Source: Deltaproteobacteria bacterium
Lineage (GTDB): Bacteria; Myxococcota_A; Polyangia; GCA-2747355
Length of the DNA: 64,000 nt
Assembly: GCA_020633415.1 (NCBI GenBank)
Contig: JACKDQ010000003.1
Location: 248,001-312,000 of the forward strand
Direction: 5' to 3'
Below, in pieces: positions 33,414 to 42,421 of this stretch. The notes under the pieces are model-generated. The model did not search any database and was not told the DNA's origin. It worked only from the letters and a program-made list of their open reading frames with translations. Position numbers and translations under genes: made by a program. How positions within the stretch are numbered: the first letter of the stretch is position 1; each line of letters begins with the position of its first letter.

Positions 33414-34003
33414 GTCAGACCCGCGGTTAAAGAGAGCCGTTTTTTGTTGTCGGCGGCCGTGAGCGTTTCCTCGGCCAACACCGCGCGAAATCGTAGGGTG
33501 AGCGATAGGCGGTAATGCAGGCGAGCGGCGGCGCCGCCGGCGAGCGCGAAAAAGCCGGTCCATTGGCCCTCGTCGAAGGAGAGGGCGGAGTTCTCGAGAG
33601 TGAGGGTCTGATAGCTGGCGCCACCGATCGCGTCGGCAAACAGTCGTAGCAAAGTCCCGCCGATCGGCAGATAGAGTCGTGTGCCGATCCCTAGGTCGCG
33701 TTGGCGACTGAGTAGTCGTGGCAGCGAGCTATTGCTGTCCAGACTATGCTGTGCGAAGGAAAACTCACTAATCACGTAGGCCCGGATCGGTAGGCTGCGC
33801 GGTTTTCCGCCAACGCCCAGCAAGCTGCGCAAGGCGAAGCCCTGTTCGCCACGCGTGCTCAATCCGCCGGCGATCTCGGCGATGAAATGCGTGCCGCGCC
33901 GTCGGGGCTGGCTTGGGCAATCACCGTCGGCGCAGGGGCGGGCGTTTGCCTGACTGCCGAAAAGCAGCAGCACGGCGGCGAGGTGGACTGGGCGTCTTAT
34001 CAT
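33401..34003 (-). CDS. Small outer-membrane beta-barrel-like protein
   Basis: A 200-residue protein with a signal peptide (LAAVLLLFGSQANAR), a short Cys-containing segment PCADGDCPSQ, and then about eight alternating strands such as THFIAEIAGGLSTRGEQGF, RLYLPIGGTLLRLFADAIG and LSLTLRFRAVLAEE. It ends LTWHF with a terminal Phe, the signal used by BAM for barrel insertion. The length and strand number suit an eight-stranded OmpX/OmpA-type barrel. The ATG at 34003 has a GGAGG Shine-Dalgarno. It overlaps the downstream Cys/Asp-rich gene by 13 bases, so the two are probably translated together. Confidence 0.72.
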   Translation of the reverse strand: MIRRPVHLAAVLLLFGSQANARPCADGDCPSQPRRRGTHFIAEIAGGLSTRGEQGFALRSLLGVGGKPRSLPIRAYVISEFSFAQHSLDSNSSLPRLLSRQRDLGIGTRLYLPIGGTLLRLFADAIGGASYQTLTLENSALSFDEGQWTGFFALAGGAAARLHYRLSLTLRFRAVLAEETLTAADNKKRLSLTAGLTWHF

Positions 34004-34208
34004 CGGGCCTCCGCGGTGGTGTGCCTGAGTTGAGCAATGGCTGTACCAAGAGCGCGCCCGTGCAAAGACGGCTAGTTAGCGCGGTGCCTCGTGTCGCTCG
34101 CCTGTGCCGATTTCGCAACACCCTGTGCCGCAGTGCCGATGAAACTGCGCGCAAACCCCGACGTGGACGTCGGCAGGGGGTCTGACGTATCCTCAAGACG
34201 GCCCGTCG

Positions 34209-36920
34209 ATGGCAGATAGAGCACAACACTTAGCAACTGAGATCGCGGAGTTAGAGCGACGTGTGGCCGAGGAGCTGACCGAGCGTCGGGTCGACCGCTT
34301 GGTGGAGCTCTATCTCGAGGCTGACAAGGGCGTGCGCGCGGTGGCCCTTTGTCAACAGGCCGTCGAGCATTTTCCAGAATCGGCGGCGATGCGGTTGCTG
34401 TTGGCGACCGCGCTCAGGCGTGTCGGCGAACTGCGCGAGGCCTCGGCGGCGATCTCTCAGGCGTTGCGCCTCGACCCCCACGACGCCAAAGCCTATCGCC
34501 TGGCAGCCGCGCTATTGATCGAACGTCAGCGCGGTGCCGATGCCCTAGCGCTACTGCAATTGGCGATCGAGCGCAACGTCGACAAAGACGGAACGCTTCG
34601 CGTGTTGGCCGAGCAGGTCGGTGGCCGCGTCGGCGTTGACGCAGTGCCGGTGGATCGACGGGGAAACGCTGTTGCCGGTGTGCCGACCCGTCCGGTGGGC
34701 CGTGGCAATGCGGGTCGCTTGCTGAACAAGGAGGCGATCACTCAGCGGATCGAACGCGTCGATCCCCAGGAACTAACGCCGTCACCGGATTGGTCGGTCG
34801 TTGGCCGCAAATGGCAACAGCAGCTGCAGACGGCGGTTGGCACGCCGATACCCGAGCGCGCCCCCTTCGACGTTAGCGATTCGTTAGAGTCCGACTTGCC
34901 GCCGTTGCCCGTCCCCGAGGCGCGGCAGATGCCGCCACTCCCGGGCGGCGGCGTGCCAGAACCGCTGCAACCTAGTGCGGTGCGACAGCCGCCGCGCCTG
35001 CCGAAGCGCGTTGGCGCGATGGTCGCGCCGCGCGGACGATCGGGCAAGGCGAGTGCGTTGTCGGCCGAGCCGACGGCTCCCGGAGAGGCCCCGACGGTTG
35101 TGACGCCGGAGCGGGGCTTCGAGGGTGCACCCGAGGCATCGAACGCACCTGCACGGCGCTCGCCCGCGACGGTGCGCCGTGGGGCCCGCATTTTGCTGAC
35201 GCTGTTTCTGTTGCTACTGCTCGGCGCCGGGTCGTATGGGATCTACCGGCTCTACGTGTACAAGCGCGACAACCGGCAGCTGGTTGAACGTTTGAATCGG
35301 GCCCGCGCTGCGCGTCGCAGTTTGGATCGGATGACGTTGCAGCGCGCTCTCGAACAGCTCAAGGCGTTGCCTCAGGCCCAAAGGAACCTCGCTGTGGCGG
35401 CCGAGCGCCAGCTGCTGAGCTCATTGCGCTGGGCCTTTGTTTGGCCGGCGGATTCGGCGCCAGAGGTTAGCGAGCTGCAGCGTCCGTGGGCGTTCGTCGC
35501 CGCGCGATCGGTTGTCGCCCTGGCCAAGGGACGTATCAAACCTGCGGGGCAATTGCTCGCTGTTCCGGTGCACGACGACGATGACCGAGGGCTGCAGATC
35601 GTGCTGAGCGGTTGGCTGCTCTGGCTGCAGGGCTCGGTCGAGCGCGTGCAGAACATCACGAGCGCTCACCGTTATGGTGTGGGTGGTTTTGCGATAGCAG
35701 CGCTGCTGCGCGCCCGCAGTGCGACGGAGCTTGGCGATCTCCCGGGCGCCCGGCGGGCCTATCAAACGGTCAGCGAACTCAGTCCAACCTACCGAGTCGC
35801 CAAGTACGAGCAGTTGGCCGCCGGGCAATTGTTGGGCGGGCAGGCTCCAAGTTTGCCCCCGAGGATGCCGTCTCGCGGACTCGCTCGCGCTTGGCATCAG
35901 CTGCTTTCGTCGATGGACTTCAAGCAGCAGGTTGGCGAACGGCAGGCCCGTGCGATCTACGACGGGCTGCCCGATGAGCCGATGATCCTTGCCCATGCGA
36001 GCTGGCTCGCCGGCGAACACTGCCTGTTGCCGCTCGCGCGTCGAACCTTCGAGCGGCTGGCGAAGATCAGACCGCCCCAGAGTGGGCCGCTGAGGTTGCT
36101 ACGTGGGCGGTTGGCGCGCGCTGTGGGCAGAGATGCCGAAGTGGTTGAAACCGTCGGTGGGCTGCGTTGGCCGGCGGCCCAAGCGTTGCGCAGCGTTGCA
36201 TCTGCGGAAGGGACGGCGGTCGGCGCGCCGCGCAGCCGATCGGCTGCCACGCGGGCACGCGCTGCGCAGCGGGATTTGCTCAAAGCGCTGCGCGGTGGGC
36301 GCTTGGCCGACGCGGCTGCGGCATTACAGCGGGCCTCGCTGGCCTGCGCGGCGTTCGAGCCGCTCGAGGGGCTGCGCGGTTTGCTCATGGCGCAGGCTGG
36401 CGACTATCGGTCCGCGTTGCCCCGACTGCAGGCAGCCGCAAAGCATGCACCGGATCAGGTGCAGCTACAGGCCGAATTGCTGGTCGCTCAGCTGATGCTG
36501 GGCAAGCAGCCCACGGCGGCGGCGTTCGAGGCGTTTGAGCAACTCGCCAACAAACAACGGCGCTGGCGACGGTGGGTCAACGCGGTCCGCGCGGTTGCTG
36601 TCGGTGACGCGGTCGATGCTAACAAGCTCTTGTTGCGCTGCGCTCCATCGCTGCGACGCGATCTGCTGCTGATTGGGCTGGAGGCTGAGCGCAAGGTGAA
36701 ACAGGCGATCGCTCGCCTGAAACGGCTGGGTGAGCAGCACGCGGATGATCCCCGGCCAGTCCTGCACTTGGCCGAACTGCTGGCCAAGGGGCGCCAGCGC
36801 AAAGACGCGCAGGCCGCCTATCTGCGGGCGATCCGCGTCGCCGGACAAGCAGAGCACTTTCGCTGGGTCGTCGAGCGGGCCAATCAGGCGCTGGCGTCTC
36901 AATCGGCCAACGGTAGGTGA
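34209..36920 (+). CDS. TPR protein with one transmembrane helix
   Basis: A 903-residue protein. Residues 1-120 are TPR helices (LCQQAVEHFPESAAMRLLLA, SQALRLDPHDAKAYRLAAAL). A Pro/Gly/Arg-rich linker spans about 150-320. One transmembrane helix lies near 329-350 (LLTLFLLLLLGAGSYGIYR), after which come further TPR-like helices to the C-terminus (LAELLAKGRQRKDAQAAYLR). With a cytoplasmic first part and helical domain on the other side of the membrane it could couple two compartments, but topology is inferred. No catalytic motif. It overlaps the convergent YciO-type gene by 22 bases. Confidence 0.78.
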   Translation: MADRAQHLATEIAELERRVAEELTERRVDRLVELYLEADKGVRAVALCQQAVEHFPESAAMRLLLATALRRVGELREASAAISQALRLDPHDAKAYRLAAALLIERQRGADALALLQLAIERNVDKDGTLRVLAEQVGGRVGVDAVPVDRRGNAVAGVPTRPVGRGNAGRLLNKEAITQRIERVDPQELTPSPDWSVVGRKWQQQLQTAVGTPIPERAPFDVSDSLESDLPPLPVPEARQMPPLPGGGVPEPLQPSAVRQPPRLPKRVGAMVAPRGRSGKASALSAEPTAPGEAPTVVTPERGFEGAPEASNAPARRSPATVRRGARILLTLFLLLLLGAGSYGIYRLYVYKRDNRQLVERLNRARAARRSLDRMTLQRALEQLKALPQAQRNLAVAAERQLLSSLRWAFVWPADSAPEVSELQRPWAFVAARSVVALAKGRIKPAGQLLAVPVHDDDDRGLQIVLSGWLLWLQGSVERVQNITSAHRYGVGGFAIAALLRARSATELGDLPGARRAYQTVSELSPTYRVAKYEQLAAGQLLGGQAPSLPPRMPSRGLARAWHQLLSSMDFKQQVGERQARAIYDGLPDEPMILAHASWLAGEHCLLPLARRTFERLAKIRPPQSGPLRLLRGRLARAVGRDAEVVETVGGLRWPAAQALRSVASAEGTAVGAPRSRSAATRARAAQRDLLKALRGGRLADAAAALQRASLACAAFEPLEGLRGLLMAQAGDYRSALPRLQAAAKHAPDQVQLQAELLVAQLMLGKQPTAAAFEAFEQLANKQRRWRRWVNAVRAVAVGDAVDANKLLLRCAPSLRRDLLLIGLEAERKVKQAIARLKRLGEQHADDPRPVLHLAELLAKGRQRKDAQAAYLRAIRVAGQAEHFRWVVERANQALASQSANGR

Positions 36921-37531
36921 TCGGTAGGCCCTTTTCCTTCGCGCAATACTTCGATGCGGTCGTCTTCGATGCGTAGCACGGTCGATCGTTCGTGGGTGAG
37001 CAGCCCGGCATCGAGAACCAGGGCGATGTGTTGCCCCAGTCGATCGCGAACGAGCTCCGGGTCGATGAGCGTTTCGTTGGTCTGTGGGTCGGTCGCGCTG
37101 GTGGTGACTATCGGGCCACCTACAGCGTCGACCAGGTCTTGGCAGACGCGGTTGTCTGGGATACGCACGCCAATTTCGCGTCGCTTCTCTGTAAGCAGCT
37201 TGGGAACTTGGCGACTGGCCGGCAGGATGATCGTATAGGGCCCCGGCAGCAAGCGTCGTAGCCATCGATGCGCAAAGTCATCGACGACGGTGTATTTGGC
37301 GATGGTCGAAATGTCTGGGCAGATAAAGGCGAACAGTTGGTCGTCTCGCACGTCCTTGATCCGACACAGCCGATCGAGCGCTTTCTTTTCGGCAACGTGG
37401 CATCCGAGTGCGTAGACGGTATCGGTTGGATAGGCGACGATTTCGCCGCGCATGATCGCCTGCGCTGCTTGGGCGATCTTTCGCGGGGCTGGGTGGTGCT
37501 CGTCGAGCACTAGCAGGGTTGCTTTGGCCAT
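36899..37531 (-). CDS. yciO: YciO/Sua5-type L-threonylcarbamoyladenylate synthase-like protein
   Basis: A 210-residue YrdC-fold protein. MRGEIVAYPTDTVYALGC and LCRIKDVRDDQLFAFICPD are followed by LLPGPYTIILPASRQVPKLL and RREIGVRIPDN. This is the YciO subfamily pattern, related to Sua5/TsaC, which makes the TsaB/D substrate for t6A37 of tRNA; E. coli YciO itself does not simply replace TsaC. There is no Sua5 C-terminal domain. The start at 37531 excludes an Arg/Pro-rich upstream stretch unlike the family. It follows the rlmE gene (stop 37551) on the same strand, so the two are likely co-transcribed. Confidence 0.85.
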   Translation of the reverse strand: MAKATLLVLDEHHPAPRKIAQAAQAIMRGEIVAYPTDTVYALGCHVAEKKALDRLCRIKDVRDDQLFAFICPDISTIAKYTVVDDFAHRWLRRLLPGPYTIILPASRQVPKLLTEKRREIGVRIPDNRVCQDLVDAVGGPIVTTSATDPQTNETLIDPELVRDRLGQHIALVLDAGLLTHERSTVLRIEDDRIEVLREGKGPTDHLPLAD

Positions 37532-37550
37532 CGTCGGATTTTCGTGGTGA

Positions 37551-38180
37551 CTAGCTGCTCGGTGAATGTGCAGATGGGACGGTCTTCTTGTCCAGCGCCA
37601 CGACGTAGACTTCGGTGGATGATTTTCGGGTGGCTTGGGGACGCACCGTTTTCGAGCGCTTGTAGTGTGCCTTGATGCGGCGAACCGCCTCGGAAAAGCC
37701 CTCGCCCATAAACACCTTGCCGACGAAGGCGCTGCCTTGCTTGCCGGTGGCGAGAGCGATCTCCAGCGCCCGCTCAAAGAGCTCAATGCTGCGGACCTGG
37801 TCGCTGAAGGCAACGCCTGATGTGTCGGGCGCCATGTCGGACATCACGACATCGAAGTGTTGAAGATCACCGAGCAGAATCGCTGGGTCGATTTCGAGCA
37901 CATTGCCGATTTCGATCCGCACGTTGCTGCCGAGCTCGACATCGAGTGGCTGACGATCGAGACCGACGAGTTTCCCCGTCGGGCCGACACGCGCCCCGGC
38001 GAATTGCAGCCAAGAGCCCGGGCGACAGCCCAGGTCCAAGACGTGTTGACCGGGATGAAACAAGGTAAAGCGCTGCTCGATCTCTTCGAGCTTGTAGACG
38101 GAGCGCGCGACGAAACGCTCGCGCTTCGCCCGCCGGTAATGGCTGTCATGCCGGCGTCGGCGATCGCGTAGCTGACTCAC
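37551..38180 (-). CDS. rlmE: 23S rRNA 2'-O-methyltransferase RlmE (FtsJ/RrmJ)
   Basis: A 209-residue enzyme that methylates the 2'-O of U2552 in the A-loop of 23S rRNA with SAM. The FtsJ catalytic tetrad K-D-K-E is visible at K30 (RSVYKLEE), D115 (SDMAPDTSG), K155 (FVGKVFMG) and E190 (SSTEVYVV). The SAM site motif is VLDLGCRPGSWLQF. A basic N-terminus suits RNA binding. It is followed by the YciO gene and preceded by rplC at a short distance, so these three minus-strand genes are all translation-related. All motifs intact. Confidence 0.93.
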   Translation of the reverse strand: MSQLRDRRRRHDSHYRRAKRERFVARSVYKLEEIEQRFTLFHPGQHVLDLGCRPGSWLQFAGARVGPTGKLVGLDRQPLDVELGSNVRIEIGNVLEIDPAILLGDLQHFDVVMSDMAPDTSGVAFSDQVRSIELFERALEIALATGKQGSAFVGKVFMGEGFSEAVRRIKAHYKRSKTVRPQATRKSSTEVYVVALDKKTVPSAHSPSS

Positions 38181-38214
38181 GGTACTGCTCGAAGGGGCCC
38201 GGTAGGCAGGCGCC

Positions 38215-38931
38215 TTAGGCTTCGGCCTCGGCGGCCGCGGGCTCGGTATTCGCGGGAGCGGCGCGCAGGCTGAACGGCCGGGCCTGGCGTTTGGCTGCCA
38301 GCCTAATCGTCAGGTAGGTATCCGGGGAGCCGGGTACAGCGCCCGGAATCAGCACAAGGTTCTTGTCGGCGACGATCTCGTTGACCCGCAGGTTTTGTAC
38401 CGTGACGCGACGCGAGCCCATGTGGCCGGGCATCTTCTTGCCCTTGAACACGCGGCCCGGCGTCAGACGGCAGCCGATCGATCCGCCGTGACGGAAGTAC
38501 TCATGGGTGCCGTGGGTGGCACGGAAGCCACGGAAGCCGTAACGCTTCATGACACCCTGAAAGCCTTTGCCCCGCGTAACGCCGGTGACGTCGACAACGT
38601 CGCCCGCGCCAAAGACTTGCTCGGCGGTCAGCGTTTGGCCGACCGCAAACTGAGCTACATCTTCTGCCGGCAAACGCATCTCACGCACGAGGCGCTTGGG
38701 CGTCGTATTTGCCTTGGCGAACAGTCCACCTTGCGGCTTGTTCACGCGTGTCGGTTTGGCGTCGTCAAAAGCCAAAACGATCGCCGAATAGCCGTCGCGC
38801 TCTTCGGTGCGTTTGTCGACGATCACGCAAGGACCGACCTCGATAACCGTGAACGCTTTCCACGTTCCCTTCTCATCGAAGGCTTGGGTCATGCCTACTT
38901 TTTTGCCGAGAAGGCCCATGCGCCAGGCCAT
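38215..38931 (-). CDS. rplC: 50S ribosomal protein L3
   Basis: A 238-residue L3, a primary 23S rRNA binder reaching the peptidyl transferase centre. GLLGKKVGMTQAFDEKGTWK at the N-terminus, GVTRGKGFQGVMKRYGFRG, GRVFKGKKMPGHMGSRRVTV and NLVLIPGAVPGSPDTYL are unmistakable. The loop reads GSIGCRLTPG, where E. coli has GSIGQNQTPG with a PrmB-methylated Gln150, so that site is Cys here. The C-terminus has a short Ala/Glu tail. The ATG at 38931 has AGGAG 7 bases upstream. The gene is not in an S10 operon: neither rpsJ nor rplD is adjacent. Its own promoter lies at 39028-39056. Confidence 0.95.
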   Translation of the reverse strand: MAWRMGLLGKKVGMTQAFDEKGTWKAFTVIEVGPCVIVDKRTEERDGYSAIVLAFDDAKPTRVNKPQGGLFAKANTTPKRLVREMRLPAEDVAQFAVGQTLTAEQVFGAGDVVDVTGVTRGKGFQGVMKRYGFRGFRATHGTHEYFRHGGSIGCRLTPGRVFKGKKMPGHMGSRRVTVQNLRVNEIVADKNLVLIPGAVPGSPDTYLTIRLAAKRQARPFSLRAAPANTEPAAAEAEA

Positions 38932-39027
38932 GATCACACTCCTAAATACACGGACGGCGCGCCACCAAGCGGCAAACGGCGCCGTAAGTCACCGGATTTG
39001 TTAGCCCTGGATGCCCAGAGCCCCGTG

Positions 39028-39056
39028 TTTATAGGGACACCTCGACGTGATGTCAA
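39028..39056 (-). promoter_or_regulatory. Strong sigma-70 promoter of rplC
   Basis: On the minus strand TTGACA (39051-39056, perfect) is followed after exactly 17 bases by TATAAA (39028-39033, five of six). The leader to the rplC ATG is about 90 bases and contains GGCGCC-type inverted symmetry that might fold. It is the best promoter match seen in the window. Confidence 0.8.
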
Positions 39057-39150
39057 GTGGATTCGCCTTGTTGCGCCGCCCGATTCGTCCGGTTGCTGCG
39101 CCAGGCTCGCCCCGCTGGGCCAGACCTGCCTCGTTGCTGCGCTGTAGCAG

Positions 39151-42100
39151 CTACTCGGCGGGGGTGTCGCGCTCGGCCAGCGGCTTCGGCAACCACGGGT
39201 GGCCGCCCCGCACGCGGATGTCGATCCATTGCTCGAGGGCCTGGACCGACTTCTTATAGTCGGCGTTGCCATAAAAGGAGCGGCCCAAATAATAGAGCAC
39301 CGCTGGTCGGCGCTCGAGAAAGGCCCGATCGCTCCATAATGGGCTGAGAATATTGACGGATTGATGAAAATTGCGGGTCTTGTAGGCGATCACGCCCCAA
39401 AGCAGCTGAAAGTCGTCGCCGGCCTTTTCCAGGAACTTGTCGGGCCAGGCCTCAAGAATCTGCAATGCCCTGGCGAAACGGCCGAGTCGGACGGCGCGCA
39501 TCACCTGGGGATACTCCAGGCTGACCCGACGGCGGAGTTTGGGGTCCGCTGTCGCTGTCAGTCTTGGGCCCTTGAGTTGGGTCAGCTGCGGGTCGCCGTC
39601 GATCAGCGGGACTTCCTCGGTAGCGACGTCGAATGTTTCGAGCAGCTTTACCAACCGCTGTACACGCTGAGCCAGACGTCCGGTGTGCTGTTCGACGCGC
39701 GGGTAAAGGCGGTAAGCCTCTCGCGCCTTGCCGTGGCTGAATAACGCGTAGACTAGTCCGGCGTAATCTTCTCCGCTGTCGTAGCCCTTGATCAGGTCCT
39801 TGAGCCGTCCGTAGGGCCACGAGGCGGCGTACAACCTGGATTGGAAGTAGTCGTAGCGGCGATGGTTGTAGAGGTCTCGTGGCGCAGCAAACTCGACCAG
39901 CGCGTTGTCATCGGTGTTGATCTGCGCGCCGACGGTAAACGCCTTGAGTTCGCTGGGCGACAGCAGGAACAGCGCGTAGATGTCATCTGGCGTGGCGATC
40001 TCCGCACGCTGCATCTCGGCTCTGACAGTCTTGATCGCGAACACGCGCCGCAGCCGCTTGATGTCGAGATCGAGTGGCCGCATCGAACCGACGAGGAAGG
40101 TGTCTGAGCTCAGTCGCGCTGCGGCAAGCGCGTAGGCGAAGGGGAAGACCTCGCTGAACGCGCGATAGATCGATTTGATCCGACGTGGACCCATCTCGTA
40201 AAGCTGCGCCCAGCTGCAAAAGATGCCGTCTTTGCGGAGCCTGCCGCGTATCGTTTCAAAGTACTCGCGTGTGAACAGATTCGATACGCCGGTGATCCAC
40301 GGGTTGGAGGGTTCGTTGATGATTACATCGTAGCGCTTGCGCGTCGCGCTGAGAAAATTGCGCCCGTCGTCGGCATGCAAATGGGTGCGCTTGTCTTTGA
40401 GCGGCTGCTTGTTGACGCTCGCGAAGAATTCCGCCGCTTCGATGATCGCTGGCTCGAGTTCGATAACGTCAAGCGATTTGACCGGATACTGCAAGACGGC
40501 CCCTGCGCTGACGCCCGAGGCATATCCGACGAGGGCGACCTCTGGTCGATAGTCGGGCGTGCGCGGGTGCAGGACGACCGGCAGTAGGCCGACGGCGATC
40601 TGGGTTGGCATATCGTCGCCGGTGGACGCGTCGACCTTGCCGTTGTTCTTTAGGCTGTAGTGCTTCTTCGACCATTTCTCGACGGAGACCGTGGTTGAGA
40701 GCCCGTCGCGGTAGTAGACGATTTCAGGCTCGGGCCAGCCCCCCCGCGAGTCGACCATGTCCCGAGCGATCGTCGGCCGAAACAATCCGGCGGTTACGGC
40801 GAGTAGATCCCAGCGGGGGAGCGTCATGCCGACGACCAGCAGCAGCCCGCAAGCGCCGATGAATACCAGGCGTGTTGCGCGGCTGAGCGTCGCGAATCCG
40901 GCGACGGCCAGCGCTAGCAGCAGACTGATGGTCGCTGCGAGAGTCAGTCCGCGTTGCAGTTGCAGAAGGGGTAGGACGACGAAACCGGCGAGGAACGATC
41001 CGGCGATCGCCCCGAGCGTGTTGATCGAGTAGGCGGTCCCCACGTCGCGGCCCACGCGTTCGACGTCCGCCGACCAGATGCGGATCGTTAGCGGGAATAT
41101 GCCGCCCATCGCGAAGGTCGCCGGCAGCAGGGTGAGGATAGTTAGACCGAACTGGCTCCAGAGGATCCGACTGGCGTTGAGTTCAGCTCGGCCGACGAGC
41201 GCGATAAACACGCTGCCGAGCTTGTCGATCAGCAGCGTCGAGAGGCCGGCCAGCGTAGCGATCGCCAGGTGGTTGAGTGCGAGCAACAGCACCGGATCGC
41301 GCGAGCGGGCGCTGAAGCGACCAATCACCGCTGCGCCGCCTGAAAGGCCGATCAGAAACGCCGTTAGCACGATCGTGAATGAGTAGACCGACGAGCCGAT
41401 CGTCATGTTCAGCGCTCGCGTCCACAGCACCTGGTAGATCATCGCGATTGCGCCCGAGAGGGCGAAGGCGACCACTGCAGCGGTTCGCGCACGCGCGCTG
41501 ACGTGGACCTCGACCGCCGGAACGCCCTCCAGTTCCTCCAGCAGCGGGGCGACGTCAGGGTCCAAGGTGCGTTGCGGCCTTCGACGCGCCAATTGGTAGG
41601 CAGCGATAATGATCGTCAGGCCGAGCAGCAAATTGATCGACACAGCGAGTAGGTTCGTTTTCCACAGCCCGAGCGCCGGCAGGAGCACGAATCCGCCGCC
41701 GGCCGTGCCGATCACTGCGCCCAACGTGTTGACCGCGTAGAGTGCACCGACGCGCACACCCACGCGACGATGCTCTGCTGCGGTAGTCACGAAGAAGCGC
41801 GACAATAGCGGCAGTGTGGCGCCCATCAGTGCGGTGGGAACCAAGATGACGACGAAGGTCACGAGAAACCGGCCCGCGCTGAGGACGACGTAGTTGTTGG
41901 CAAAGGTGTCGTAGAGCGCGCGGTTGACCAGCGAGAAATGCGGAATTAGCAGCGGTATCAACAGCGCGGTGATGCCGATGCCGAGCTCGGCCAGCGCATA
42001 GGCGCGCAGCGGAGATTTGACGCGGTCAGCGAGTCTGCCCGCGATGTGACTCCCCAGAGCGAGCCCGGCCATGAACGCGGTAAGCACTGCACTCAACGCC

Positions 42101-42270
42101 AGAGACGTGGCGCCGAAGACCAGCGAAAACATCCGCGACCAGATCACTTGGAAGATCAGGCCGCTTGCACCGGAAAGCAGAAAACAGCAGAAGGCGAGGC
42201 TTCGCACGGGGCGGCATGCTAGTCCGACGTGGGCCAAATGTCCGCAAAAACTTCTCGAGCTTGCGGGCAT
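39151..42270 (-). CDS. Membrane protein fused to a spermidine-synthase-like methyltransferase domain
   Basis: A protein of about 1039 residues. Two related membrane modules precede the soluble part: LSGASGLIFQVIWSRMFSLV in the first and LSGAIAMIYQVLWTRALNMT in the second mark an internal duplication, together about 12 or more helices. The C-terminal domain has the spermidine synthase/SAM-dependent core: ALVGYASGVSAGAVLQYP, SLDVIELEPAIIEAAEFFAS, HLHADDGRNFLSATRKRYD, VIINEPSNPWITG. This fused MFS-like/spermidine-synthase family is frequent in delta-proteobacteria, with unknown substrate. The 3' part, from about residue 780 of the protein, has helical repeats. The start is uncertain: GTG 42366, ATG 42270 and GTG 42207 are all possible, without a clear Shine-Dalgarno. 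Confidence 0.85.
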   Translation of the reverse strand: MPASSRSFCGHLAHVGLACRPVRSLAFCCFLLSGASGLIFQVIWSRMFSLVFGATSLALSAVLTAFMAGLALGSHIAGRLADRVKSPLRAYALAELGIGITALLIPLLIPHFSLVNRALYDTFANNYVVLSAGRFLVTFVVILVPTALMGATLPLLSRFFVTTAAEHRRVGVRVGALYAVNTLGAVIGTAGGGFVLLPALGLWKTNLLAVSINLLLGLTIIIAAYQLARRRPQRTLDPDVAPLLEELEGVPAVEVHVSARARTAAVVAFALSGAIAMIYQVLWTRALNMTIGSSVYSFTIVLTAFLIGLSGGAAVIGRFSARSRDPVLLLALNHLAIATLAGLSTLLIDKLGSVFIALVGRAELNASRILWSQFGLTILTLLPATFAMGGIFPLTIRIWSADVERVGRDVGTAYSINTLGAIAGSFLAGFVVLPLLQLQRGLTLAATISLLLALAVAGFATLSRATRLVFIGACGLLLVVGMTLPRWDLLAVTAGLFRPTIARDMVDSRGGWPEPEIVYYRDGLSTTVSVEKWSKKHYSLKNNGKVDASTGDDMPTQIAVGLLPVVLHPRTPDYRPEVALVGYASGVSAGAVLQYPVKSLDVIELEPAIIEAAEFFASVNKQPLKDKRTHLHADDGRNFLSATRKRYDVIINEPSNPWITGVSNLFTREYFETIRGRLRKDGIFCSWAQLYEMGPRRIKSIYRAFSEVFPFAYALAAARLSSDTFLVGSMRPLDLDIKRLRRVFAIKTVRAEMQRAEIATPDDIYALFLLSPSELKAFTVGAQINTDDNALVEFAAPRDLYNHRRYDYFQSRLYAASWPYGRLKDLIKGYDSGEDYAGLVYALFSHGKAREAYRLYPRVEQHTGRLAQRVQRLVKLLETFDVATEEVPLIDGDPQLTQLKGPRLTATADPKLRRRVSLEYPQVMRAVRLGRFARALQILEAWPDKFLEKAGDDFQLLWGVIAYKTRNFHQSVNILSPLWSDRAFLERRPAVLYYLGRSFYGNADYKKSVQALEQWIDIRVRGGHPWLPKPLAERDTPAE

Positions 42271-42421
42271 AAAACGAGGCAACCGCGGGTTGCGCAGGCG
42301 GAGTCCAAGAGCAGCGGTAGGTTGAACGTCGCGATCTGGAGCCTTCGGCGTGCACGCTGTTTTCACGCGCCCCGTCCGGTGCTGGTGGCGGCTTCGAATG
42401 CTCGCATGACCGGGAGGAAGC

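Noticed and set aside
42271..42421. Autoregulatory ECF-type promoter upstream of the sigma gene
   Set aside because: A TGAAC-like -35 near 42322 has no -10 at the right distance (21 bases to CGT), so it is not supported.
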